64,000 nucleotides of DNA from Streptococcus lactarius (lineage in GTDB: Bacteria > Bacillota > Bacilli > Lactobacillales > Streptococcaceae): positions 152,977 through 216,976 of the forward strand of contig NZ_MRXX01000007.1 in NCBI RefSeq assembly GCF_016642265.1. Direction: 5' to 3'. How positions within the stretch are numbered: position 1 is the stretch's first letter; each line of letters opens with the position of its first letter. Shown here piece by piece: positions 30,550-41,600 of the stretch. The position numbers and the translations under genes were made by a program. The notes under the pieces were generated by a model. The model did no database searches. It was not told the origin of the DNA and was given only the letters and a program-made list of their open reading frames with translations.

Positions 30550-31311
30550 TTCTTTCTCAAACAATTGATAGTAGTCTGCGATGCTCATTTGAGCTTTTTC
30601 TTCTTGGTTGAGGTCTTGGATGATGTGCCCGTCTTTCATGACAATCAAGCGATTTCCATATTTCAACGCATCTTCCATATGGTGGGTGATCATAAGGGCT
30701 GTGAGGGCGTCTTGTTTCACAAATTCATCTGTCAAAGTCATCAGAGCCTGACTCGTTTTTGGATCCAAGGCGGCTGTGTGTTCGTCTAGTAATAAGAGTT
30801 CTGGACGTTTCAGTGTCGCCATCAACAGACTCAACGCCTGGCGTTGTCCCCCTGAAAGAAATTCAACCGCTGTATCGATATGCTTTTCTAAGCCATTGCC
30901 GATCTTAGCAAGAACTGTTTGAAACTCTTCTTTATAGCTCGCCAAATGACGCGGAATCAAGCCCCGTTTTTCTCCACGGAACTTTGCTACCAAGAGGTTT
31001 TCAGCTACTGTCATCCGAGGTGCTGTTCCCATTTTTGGATCTTGAAAGACCCGTGATAGATACTTGGCTCTCTTTTCAGGAGAGTAATTGGTCACATCTT
31101 CCCCCAGAATATAGATCTTTCCACTGCTCACTGGAAGGGTCCCTGCAATCGTATTAAAAAGGGTTGATTTCCCAGCTCCATTGCCCCCCAAAATCGTGAT
31201 GAAATCATGCTCTCGAATTTCCAAGGAGACATCATCCAGAATGACTTTTTCTTCATTCATCCCATTGCTCACAGCTTTGGTTACATTTTTTAATTCTACA
31301 ACTGCTGTCAT
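30547..31311 (-). CDS. ABC transporter ATP-binding protein (TrpZ-like)
   Basis: This cytoplasmic ATPase (254 aa) belongs to a small-substrate importer related to the TrpXYZ/CD2177-type family. Walker A GGNGAGKST (about residue 40), the signature LSGGQRQ (about 149), Walker B LLLLDEHTAALDP (about 168) and the switch His (MITHH) are all intact. It overlaps the permease gene by 4 nt. Tryptophan or another aromatic amino acid is suggested only by family resemblance. The stop codon lies inside an intergenic repeat box. Confidence 0.88.
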   Translation of the reverse strand: MTAVVELKNVTKAVSNGMNEEKVILDDVSLEIREHDFITILGGNGAGKSTLFNTIAGTLPVSSGKIYILGEDVTNYSPEKRAKYLSRVFQDPKMGTAPRMTVAENLLVAKFRGEKRGLIPRHLASYKEEFQTVLAKIGNGLEKHIDTAVEFLSGGQRQALSLLMATLKRPELLLLDEHTAALDPKTSQALMTLTDEFVKQDALTALMITHHMEDALKYGNRLIVMKDGHIIQDLNQEEKAQMSIADYYQLFEKE

Positions 31312-32174
31312 TTACTGAATTTCGCTCCTTTCATGATTTTTCCTTTAAAGGTTGGAATCATCAGGCAGATAGCCAAGATCAAGGCACTGAAGATTCGAAT
31401 GTAACTGGTATTGATGCCAAGGGCGATCACAGCCCAGATCAAAAATTGGTAGGCGATGGAACCAATTGCAATACTGAGTAGACGCTCCGTCAAGGTGACA
31501 TTTGAAAAGAGGACCTCTCCAATAATAAGGCTAGCAAGTCCAATAACGATGACCCCGATCCCACGTGATGCATCTGCATAGCCTTCTTGCTGGGCCATCA
31601 GCGCACCAGAAAGGGCAATAATTCCATTTGAAATCACCAAACCCATCAGTTCCATTCGGTCCGTATTGATCCCAAAACTTTTCGCCATATCAGGATTATC
31701 TCCTGTCGCGATATAAGCTTGGCCTAAGCGTGTATCCAAGAAGAAAATCAAACCGAGAATCACGAGACCCACAAAGATCAAACCAACCAGGATTTCATTG
31801 AGGCCACTAGCAAGGGGAAGAAAGTCTTGGATTTTTTTATAACCCAAAAGCCCCAGATTGGCCCGTTGCATGACAAAGAGAATAACCGAGTTACACGATG
31901 TCATCACGAGGATCCCCGATAAAAGTGTTGGGATTTTCCCCTTGGTGTAGAGAAGACCGGTCACAAGTCCCGCCAAGCACCCTGCTCCAATGGCAGCTAA
32001 GGTTGCCACCAAGGGATTGACCCCCTTGGTGATCAATGTCACCGCCATCGCTCCTCCCAATGGGAAGGAACCTTCTGTCGTCATATCTGGAAAATCTAGA
32101 ATTCGGAAGGTCATAAAGATCCCCAAACCAAGAATGGCCCAGATCAAGCCTTGTGAAACAATTGAATTAATCAT
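31308..32174 (-). CDS. ABC transporter permease (TrpY-like, BPD_transp_2 family)
   Basis: This polytopic membrane protein (288 aa) has about 8 hydrophobic helices and the N-terminal signature MTFRILDFPDMTTEGSFPLGGA. That signature is typical of permeases paired with an ABC substrate-binding lipoprotein in the TrpXYZ-like family. It overlaps the ATPase downstream by 4 nt. A substrate-binding protein gene normally precedes it, but none is present here: the 520 bp upstream are non-coding. Substrate therefore uncertain. Confidence 0.88.
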   Translation of the reverse strand: MINSIVSQGLIWAILGLGIFMTFRILDFPDMTTEGSFPLGGAMAVTLITKGVNPLVATLAAIGAGCLAGLVTGLLYTKGKIPTLLSGILVMTSCNSVILFVMQRANLGLLGYKKIQDFLPLASGLNEILVGLIFVGLVILGLIFFLDTRLGQAYIATGDNPDMAKSFGINTDRMELMGLVISNGIIALSGALMAQQEGYADASRGIGVIVIGLASLIIGEVLFSNVTLTERLLSIAIGSIAYQFLIWAVIALGINTSYIRIFSALILAICLMIPTFKGKIMKGAKFSK

Positions 32175-32212
32175 AGTGTCTCCCTTCGATAATAATAGTT
32201 TTATTGTAACAC

Positions 32213-32218
32213 AAATAT
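32213..32218 (-). promoter_or_regulatory. Possible permease promoter (extended -10)
   Basis: TGTTACAAT on the minus strand lies 39 nt upstream of the permease ATG. No convincing -35 is seen. Confidence 0.4.
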
Positions 32219-32335
32219 GGAAGAGAGCCTATAAAAAATTCACAATATTTCTTGAATCATCTGCTTTTTCGAAATCAAGAGAATCATACTGAGAAACCGA
32301 AGAAAAAAGAATTCTGTGAACATTTATAATTATGC

Positions 32336-32491
32336 AAAAAATAAAGGCCTGCGTTTGTATCACAGACCTTGCTTGAATAGGGTAACTGACGACAATAAGG
32401 GTGTGAAGTTCTTCCACTCCAAACCCTACTCTTTTCCAATTCAAAGCGGATTCATTCCCCTTGTTGCCGGCAGTTTGAAACTTCAAATTGC
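32336..32491 (-). ncRNA. Candidate ~155-nt small RNA or attenuated leader
   Basis: The stretch runs from a near-consensus promoter to an intrinsic terminator (stem AAGGTCTG/CAGGCCTT, then TTTATTTTTT, 32336-32370). Inside, GAGTAGGGT pairs with ACCCTATTC, and a nested GTGGAAG pairs with CTTCAC. No ORF in it has a ribosome binding site. It could be a free sRNA, or a terminated leader of the ABC transporter 165 nt downstream. I could not match it to a riboswitch or T-box consensus. The rest of 32371-32600 shows nothing else. Confidence 0.55.
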
Positions 32492-32497
32492 TTTTCT

Positions 32498-32526
32498 AGT
32501 ATACTGTTTTATCGCCTGCTAGTCAA
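32498..32526 (-). promoter_or_regulatory. Promoter of the candidate small RNA
   Basis: On the minus strand, TTGACT (32521-32526) and TATACT (32498-32503) have a 17-nt spacer. Confidence 0.72.
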
Positions 32527-32606
32527 TGAAAATTTTCTGAAACTAGTTACAGAATTTCTAAAAAATTTTACTATTTACCTGTATATTTTGTTATTTTTTC
32601 AATAAC

Positions 32607-32640
32607 AAAGAGGCCCTGCTCTTTCGAGCAAAGCCTCTTC
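32607..32640 (-). terminator. Terminator of the giant adhesin
   Basis: The stem AAGAGGC...GCTC/GAGC...GCCTCTT is followed on the minus strand by a T-rich exit, about 55 nt past the stop. Confidence 0.78.
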
Positions 32641-32695
32641 GTCTTGGATCTAAAATTGTCGCCTCATCTACAAAATTGTTGATGTCTCCTCAATT

Positions 32696-35600
32696 TTAGT
32701 CTTCACGTTTCTTGCGTTTTGCAAGTCCAGCAAGTCCAACCATACCAAGTGCAGCACCTAACAATGCAGCTGATACTGATTGTTCTTCACCAGTGTTAGG
32801 AAGTCCTGGAGCCGGTGGAGTTGTTGGTGTTGGTGGTGTTGGAGGAGTCGTTGGTGGTGTTGTTGGTGGCGTTGGAGGAGTTGGCGGTGTTGTTGGTGGC
32901 GTTGGAGGAGTTGGCGGTGTTGTTGGCGGTGTTGTTGGCGGTGTTGTTGGTGGTGTTGGTGGTGTATTAGGCGGTGTTGTTGGCGGAATAACAGTGTTGT
33001 TAAACTCTGTATCTTCTGGCAACTTAGTAGTAGCCACTAATACCTTACCTTCTTTATTCACCACGATACCAACGGTCGCAACCATCTTATCGTAAACAAC
33101 GCTAGAATCTGTACCACGAATTTCTTCTACATGGTAGAGGTGAGTTCCTTCTTCACCACGTTTGAACTCAAGATTTGAGAAGGTAATCTTACCAGCTGCG
33201 TCATTCTTCACAGTTTCGATCACATTGCCTTTTTCGTCTTTTAGAACGAAGCTGAATTCACCAGCTTTCAATGTGCGTCCTTCCAATTTCTTAGTGAATT
33301 GGAATTGTACCTTAACCGGAAGATTTACAACACGTTTTTCAGTTGGTTTGTTTGGCTTGTTCACTGTCTTATGAGTTGGGTCATATTGGTGAACTGTTTG
33401 AGATGCAGTATTTTCAATGTCCACACCATCTTGTGCACTTTGTTTAATTTCTGCAGGAATTTCAAACTTGTAGTAACGTCCAAAGGCCAACTTAGTTGTG
33501 TCGATGACTTGGGTATTTTCTGCATCACCAAGAGACTTAGTAAGATCTGCTTTAGATGTTGCAGTGATGAGACCATTTTCAAGCTTGATGTCAAACTTAG
33601 CTGTTACATCTTCTCCTGTTATAGAGTCGTATGCTTTAATATCTGCTACGTTGATATTCAAGTTTTCGCTATCATATTTATCTGTCACACCAACAGATTG
33701 AATATTGTGTGCTTCAGTGAATTTAGTTGTATCCAACCATACTTGGTAGTATACTTTATCACCTTTCTTGAGTGTCTTCGTATTGATATTTTGAGCTTCG
33801 TTGTTGGCAGTTCCGTCCGCATATGGGTTGGCATTTGTGTCTGCCACCTTATTCTTCAACTCACTATCATCGTCGAGAAGTTTCACACCTGTAAGATCGA
33901 ATTTGGATTCGTTCAAGATGTATTTCTCTGGATTGAAATCAGGAGTTTCTGGAGGACGAACAGTATTGTTGAATTCTTTATCCGCGATTTCGCCAACTTT
34001 CGCTACGAGAAGTTTAGCAGTTCCGTCATGTGAAACGGTTACTGTTACATTCGCTTTCATCGTATCGTAAGTGACAGTTGCGTCTGTTCCCTTCACTTCT
34101 TCTACAGTGTAGTTGTGAACGCCTTCTTGACCCTTCTTGAATTCAAGTTTAGAGAATTTAACGTTACCAGCCGCATCGTTGCTTACTGTTTCAACAACTT
34201 TACCTTCTGAATCTTTAAGCACGAAGCTGAATTCGTTAGCTTTCAGTTCACGACCTTCCAAACGTTTAGTGAAGTTGAATTCGATGTCAACTGGAACACT
34301 ATTTACACGTTTTTCAGTTGGTTTGTTTGGTTTTTCAACCTTCTTAGTTGTTGGGTTGTAGTAGTTCACAACTTGAGCTGCTGTATTTTCAATATCTGCA
34401 CCACCAGGAACGTCTGCATTCACTGTTGCTGGAATATCAAATTTATAGTAACGTCCAAACTCGAACTTAGTAGTATCAATGATTTGAGTATTTTCAGCGT
34501 CGCCAAGTGACTTAGTGAAGCCATCTTTCAGGTTAGCTGTAATCACACCGTTAGCGATTGAGATATCGAACTTAGATGTAACATCTGCGCCTGATACTGA
34601 ATCGTAAGCCTTGATGTCTGAAGCATTCACAGTCAACTTAGTTTCATCGTAGTCATCTGTGATACCAACTGTTTGGATGTTATCCTTGTTGTTCGCGTCA
34701 AATTGAGTAGTATCCAACCATACTTGGTAGTAAAGTTTTTGACCACGTTTCACTGACTTAGTATTCAAGTTTTCCAATTCGTTGTTTGATGCATCATCAG
34801 CGTAAGGGTTGGTATTTGTATCCGCAACCTTGTTTGCCAATTCTTTATCATCGTCAACGAGTTTTGTACCTGTTACGTCAAATTTCGCTTCAGAAACAAC
34901 ATATTTTTCAGGGTTGAACTTAGGTTCTTCTGGAGGACGAACAGTATTGTTGAATTCTTTATCCGCAATATTGCCAACTTTCGCTACGAGAAGTTTAGCA
35001 GTTCCGTCATGTGAAACGGTTACTGTTACATTCGCTTTCATCGTATCGTAAGTGACAGTTGCGTCTGTTCCCTTCACTTCTTCTACAGTGTACTTGTGTA
35101 CGCCTTCTTGACCCTTCTTGAATTCAAGTTTAGAGAATTTAACGTTACCAGCCGCATCGTTGCTTACTGTTTCAACAACTTTACCTTCTGAATCTTTAAG
35201 CACGAAGCTGAATTCGTTGGCTTTCAGCTCACGACCTTCCAAACGTTTAGTGAAGTTGAATTCGATGTCAACTGGAACACTATTTACACGTTTTTCAGTT
35301 GGTTTGTTTGGTTTTTCAACCTTCTTAGTTGTTGGGTTATAGTAGTTCACAACTTGAGCCGCAGTATTTTCGATATCTACTCCGCCTTTAACGTCCAATT
35401 TAACAGTTGCTGGAATATCAAACTTGTAGTAGCGTCCAAACTCGAACTTAGTCGTGTCAATGATTTGAGTATTTTCAGCGTCGCCAAGTGACTTAGTGAA
35501 GCCATCTTTCAGGTTAGCTGTGATCACACCGTTAGCGATTGAGATATCGAACTTAGATGTAACATCTGCGCCTGATACTGAATCGTAAGCCTTGATGTCT

Positions 35601-38600
35601 GAAGCATTCACAGTCAACTTAGTTTCATCGAAGTCATCTGTGATACCAACTGTTTGGATGTTATCCTTGTTGTTCGCGTCAAATTGAGTAGTATCCAACC
35701 ATACTTGGTAGTAAAGTTTTTGACCACGTTTCACTGACTTAGTATTCAAGTTTTCCAATTCGTTGTTTGATGCATCATCAGCGTAAGGGTTAGCGTTTGT
35801 ATCCGCAACCTTGTTTGCCAATTCTTTATCATCGTCAACGAGTTTTGTACCTGTTACGTCAAATTTCGCTTCAGAAACAACATATTTTTCAGGGTTGAAC
35901 TTAGGTTCTTCTGGAGGACGAACAGTATTGTTGAATTCTTTATCCGCAATTTCGCCAACTTTCGCTACGAGAAGTTTAGCAGTTCCGTCATGTGAAACGG
36001 TTACTGTTACATTCGCTTTCATCGTATCATAAGTGACAGTTGCGTCTGTTCCCTTCACTTCTTCTACAGTGTAGTTGTGAACGCCTTCTTGGCCTTTCTT
36101 GAATTCAAGTTTAGAGAATTTAACGTTACCAGCCGCATCGTTGCTTACTGTTTCAAGAACTTTACCTGCTGAATCTTTAAGAACGAAGCTGAATTCGTTA
36201 GCCTTAAGCTCACGACCTTCCAAACGTTTAGTGAAGTTGAATTCCACGTCAACTGGTACGTTGTTCACACGTTTTTCAGTTGGTTTATTTGGTTTTTCAA
36301 CCTTCTTCGTTGTTGGGTTGTAGTAGTTCACTACTTGAGCCGCTGTATTTTCGATATCCACACCGCCAGGAACATCAGCTTTAACTGTTGTTGGGATGTC
36401 GAACTTGTAGTAACGTCCGAAGGCGAATTTAGTTGTATCAATGATTTGAGTGTTTTCTGCATCGCCAAGTGACTTCGTGAAGCCATCTTTAAGAGTCGCA
36501 GTAAGCACACCATTGTTCACAGCGATATCGAATTTAGAAGTGACATCATCACCTGTTACCGAGTCGTAAGCTTTGATCTTAGTAGAATCAAGTTCCAACT
36601 TAGCTTCATCGTAGTCATCTGAGATTCCTACTGATTGGATGTTGTCCTTGTTAGCTGCGTCAAATTTAGTTGTATCCAACCATACTTGGTAAACCAACTT
36701 GTCGCCACGGTTAACAGTCTTCGTATTGATGTTTTCAGCTTCGTTGTTGGCAGTACCATCCACATATGGGTTGGCATTTGTATCTGCGTACTTATCAGCC
36801 AATTCAGAATCGTCATCAAGAAGCTTGTTATCAGTGATTGAGAATTTCTCTGCATTCAATACATACTTCTCTGGTTGGAACTTAGGTTCTTCTGGAGGAG
36901 TTACACGGTTGTTAAACTCTTTATCAGCAATTGCACCTACAGTTGCTACAAGGGCTTTAGCTGTACCGTCGTGTGATACTGTGATTGCTACAGTTGCTTT
37001 CATTGTATCGTATGTAACGGTTGCATCTGTTCCCTTCACTTCTTCTACAGTGTAGTTGTAAGTCTTACCAAGATCATCTTTACCAAACTTAAGTTGAGTG
37101 AAGTTAACCTTACCAGTCGCATCATTCTTGACTGTTTCGACAACATTGCCATCTTTCTTAAGAACGAATGTGAATTCTTGATCTTTCAATTGACGACCTT
37201 CAAGAGATTTCGTGAATTTAAGATCAAGTGGAACTGGAACACTGTTAACACGTTTTTCAGTTGGTTTGCTTGGTTTTTCAACCTTCTTAGTTGTTGGGTT
37301 GTAGTAGTTCACAACTTGAGCTGCTTTGTTTTCAATATCAGCACCAGCTGCGACATCATCTTTCACTGTTGCTGGGATATCAAATTTATAGTAGCGTCCA
37401 AATTCGAACTTAGTTGTATCGATTACTTGAGTATTTTCAGCGTCGCCAAGTGACTTAGTGAAGCCTGCTTTCAGGTTAGCTGTCAGAACACCATTGTTAT
37501 CAGAGATATCGAATTTAGTTGTTACATCTGCACCAGTAACTGAATCGTAAACCTTGATGTCTGATGCAGTTACAGTCAATTTATCCTTGTCGTAGTTATC
37601 TGTGATACCTACTGTTTGGATGTTATCTTTGTTGTTTGCATCAAACTTAGTTGTATCCAACCATACTTGGTAGTAAAGTTTAGATCCACGTTCAACTGTC
37701 TTGGTATTCAAGTTTTCAGCTTCGTTGTTGTTTGTATTATCGACATATGGATTGGTGTTTGTTTCACCATATTTATCTGTCAATTCAGAATCGTCATCAA
37801 CGAGCTTCGTACCTGTGATATCGAATTTTGCTTTAGAAACAACGTATTTCTCTGGTTGGAACTTAGGTTCTGTTGGTGGAGTGACACGGTTGTTGAATTC
37901 TTTATCGGCAGGATCTGTCACGTTTGTGATCAAGGCTTTCGCAGTACCATCGTGACTGACTTTAACCGTTACCACTGCAGCCATTGGGTCGTAAGTGACA
38001 GTTGAGTCTGTACCTTTCACCTCTGTTACAGTGTAAGTGTAAGTACCTTCTTGACCCTTCTTATATTTAAGGGCTGTGACAGTTTCACCAGCTTTGTTTG
38101 TGTAATCAACTGGTACGAACTTGAAGTTACCGTCTGCGTCGTTGGTTGCCGTTGCGATGACAACATTGTCGCTATCTTTCAACTCGAATGTGAATTCACC
38201 AGCTTTCAACGCACGACCTTCCAATTTCTTAGTGAAGTTGAATTCTACTGAGATTGGAACACTGTTGACACGTTTTTCAGTTGGTTTGTTTGGTTTTTCA
38301 ACCTTCTTAGTTGTTGGGTTGTAGTAGTTCACAACTTGAGCTGCTTTGTTTTCAATATCGGCACCAGCTGCGACATCGTCTTTCACTGTTGCTGGGATAT
38401 CAAATTTATAGTAGCGTCCAAATTCGAACTTAGTTGTATCGATTACTTGAGTATTTTCAGCGTCGCCAAGTGACTTAGTGAAGCCTGCTTTCAGGTTAGC
38501 TGTCAGAACACCATTGTTATCAGAGATATCGAATTTAGTTGTTACATCTGCACCAGTAACTGAATCGTAAACCTTGATGTCTGATGCAGTTACAGTCAAT

Positions 38601-41600
38601 TTATCCTTGTCGTAGTTATCTGTGATACCTACTGTTTGGATGTTATCTTTGTTGTTTGCGTCAAACTTAGTTGTATCCAACCATACTTGGTAGTAGAGTT
38701 TAGATCCACGTTCAACTGTCTTAGTATTCAAGTTTTCAGCTTCGTTGTTGTTTGTATTGTCGACATATGGATTGGTGTTTGTTTCACCATATTTATCTGT
38801 CAATTCAGAATCGTCATCAACGAGCTTCGTACCTGTGATATCGAATTTTGCTTTAGAAACAACGTATTTCTCTGGTTGGAACTTAGGTTCTGTTGGTGGA
38901 GTGACACGGTTGTTGAATTCTTTATCGGCAGGATCTGTCACGTTTGTGATCAAGGCTTTCGCAGTACCATCGTGACTGACTTTAACTGTTACTACTGCAG
39001 CCATTGGGTCGTAAGTGACAGTTGAGTCTGTACCTTTCACCTCTGTTACAGTGTAAGTGTAAGTACCTTCTTGACCCTTCTTATATTTAAGGGCTGTGAC
39101 AGTTTCACCAGCTTTGTTTGTGTAATCAACTGGTACGAACTTGAAGTTACCGTCTGCGTCGTTGGTTGTCGTTGCGATGACAACATTGTCGCTATCTTTC
39201 AACTCGAATGTGAATTCACCAGCTTTCAACGCACGGCCTTCCAATTTCTTAGTGAAGTTGAATTCTACTGAGATTGGAACACTGTTGACACGTTTTTCAG
39301 TTGGTTTTTCTTTTGGTGTTACAGATTTATGAGTTGGGTCATAATAGTTCACAACTTGCGCTGCTTTGTTTTCAATATCAGCACCAGCTACGACATCGTC
39401 TTTCACTGTTGCTGGAATATCAAATTTATAGTAGCGGCCAAATTCGAACTTAGTTGTATCGATTACTTGAGTATTTTCAGCGTCGCCAAGTGACTTCGTG
39501 AAGCCTGCTTTCAGGTTAGCTGTCACAATACCGTTATTAATAGCAATATCGAACTTGTTAGTAACATCTGCACCAGTGACTGAATCGTAAGCCTTGATTT
39601 CAGATGCAGTAACATTCAACTTAGTTTCGTCAAAGTCATCTGAGATACCAACTGTTTGGATGTTATCTTTGTTGTTTGCGTCAAACTTAGTTGTATCCAA
39701 CCATACTTGGTAGTAAAGTTTAGATCCACGTTCAACTGTCTTAGTATTCAAGTTTTCAGCTTCGTTGTTGTTTGTATTATCGACATATGGGTTTGTGTTT
39801 GTTTCACCATATTTATCTGTCAATTCAGAATCGTCATCAACGAGCTTCGTACCTGTGATATCGAATTTCGCTTTAGATACAACGTATTTCTCTGGTTGGA
39901 ACTTAGGTTCTGTTGGAGGTGTTACGGTATTGTTAAATTCTTTATCAGCAGCATCTGTAACAGTTGCTACGATTGCTTTAGCTGTACCGTCGTGAGAAAC
40001 CACAACTTTCACAGTCGCAACCATTGGGTCGTAAGTAACGGTACTATCAGCACCACGAACTTCTTCTACAGTGTAGTTGTAAGTCTTACCAAGATCATCG
40101 CGACCAAACTCAAGTGTCTTGAAGTTTACTTTACCACTTGCATCATTGTGAACACGTTCAACTTCTGTACCATTTTTCTTCAAGATAAATTCGAATTCGT
40201 TAGCTTGAAGCGTACGTCCAGCAAGAGTCTTCGTGAATTTAAGATCAAGTGGAATTGGAACACTGTTGACACGTTTTTGTGTTGGTTTGTTTGGTTTTTC
40301 AACTGTCTTGCTTACTGGGTTGTAAACGTGAACTGTTTGGTTGGCTGTATTTTCAATATCAGCACCAGCCGCAACAGATGTTTTAACAGTTGCTGGGATA
40401 TCAAATTTATAGTAACGACCAAATTCGAACTTAGTAGTGTCGATAACTGGGTTGTTTACTTTATCTTTGATAAATTCTTCTTTAGAAGTTGCAGTGATGG
40501 TACCATTTTCAACTTTGATGTCGAACTTGTTCGTCACATCTGCACCAGTAACTGAATCGTAAGCCTTGATGTCTGAAGCGTTCACTGTCAATTTATCAGC
40601 ATCGTATGTATCAGATACACCAACGTATTGAACGTTGTTTGCTTCAGTAAATTGATTTGTATCAAGCCATACTTGGTAAACCAATTTAGAACCACGTTTA
40701 ACAGTCTTGGTATTCAAGTTTTCTGGTTCGTTGTTGGCAACACCATCAGCATATGGATTCGCGTTAGTTTCAGCGTATTCATCTGTCAACTCATCGTCAT
40801 CATCCATCAATTTTCTACCAGTAACATCGTATTTTTCTTTGCTTACAACGAATTTTTCTGGTTGGAATTTAGGTGTTTCTGGCGGTGTTACTTTGTTGTT
40901 GAATTCTTTATCGGCAGTACCGTCAGTAGCATTACCGTTGGCGTCTTTACCACCTGTTGAAGATACATTGGTAACAGTTGTCAATGAATGACCATTCTTA
41001 GCTACTGTCACTGTAACAGTTGCTTTCATGGCATCGTAAGTCATACCAAATTCTTTATTAGCTGGAATGACTTCTTCTACAGTGTAGACGTGTGCTCCAA
41101 CTTTTGTATTGTCAAATGACAAGTTAGAGAAGGATACGTTACCAGCAGCATCATTTTGTACAGTTTCAACAACTGCACCTGTAGCAGCATCTTTCAATAC
41201 GAAGCTGAATTCACCTGCTTTAAGGGCGCGACCCGCCAACTTCTTAGTGAAGTCGAACTTGGTCACAACTGGAGCAACAACATAGTTGTTGAATTCAGTA
41301 TCAGCTGGCATTGTAACAGCTGCGTTCAAAAGACCTGTTTGAGCATCTTTTGTGACGTTAACAGTCACAACAGCGTTCATTGGATCATAATCGATGTTGG
41401 TATCTGTTCCAGCTTTTTCACGTACAGTGTAAGTATGTGTACCTGCAGCAGCGTATGAGATTGCATCGAATTGGATTGAACCGTCCGCTGCGTTTTGTTT
41501 CGTTTGGATCACATTGCCATTTTCAAGCAATTCGAATGTGAAGGCATTGGCTTCAAGAGTCTTACCTTCCAAACGTTTTGTGAAGCGGAATTGTGCTTGG

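Noticed and set aside
32229-32486. 85-aa minus-strand frame upstream of the ABC permease
   Set aside because: It spans the candidate RNA and its terminator, has no ribosome binding site, and shows no similarity to a binding protein.
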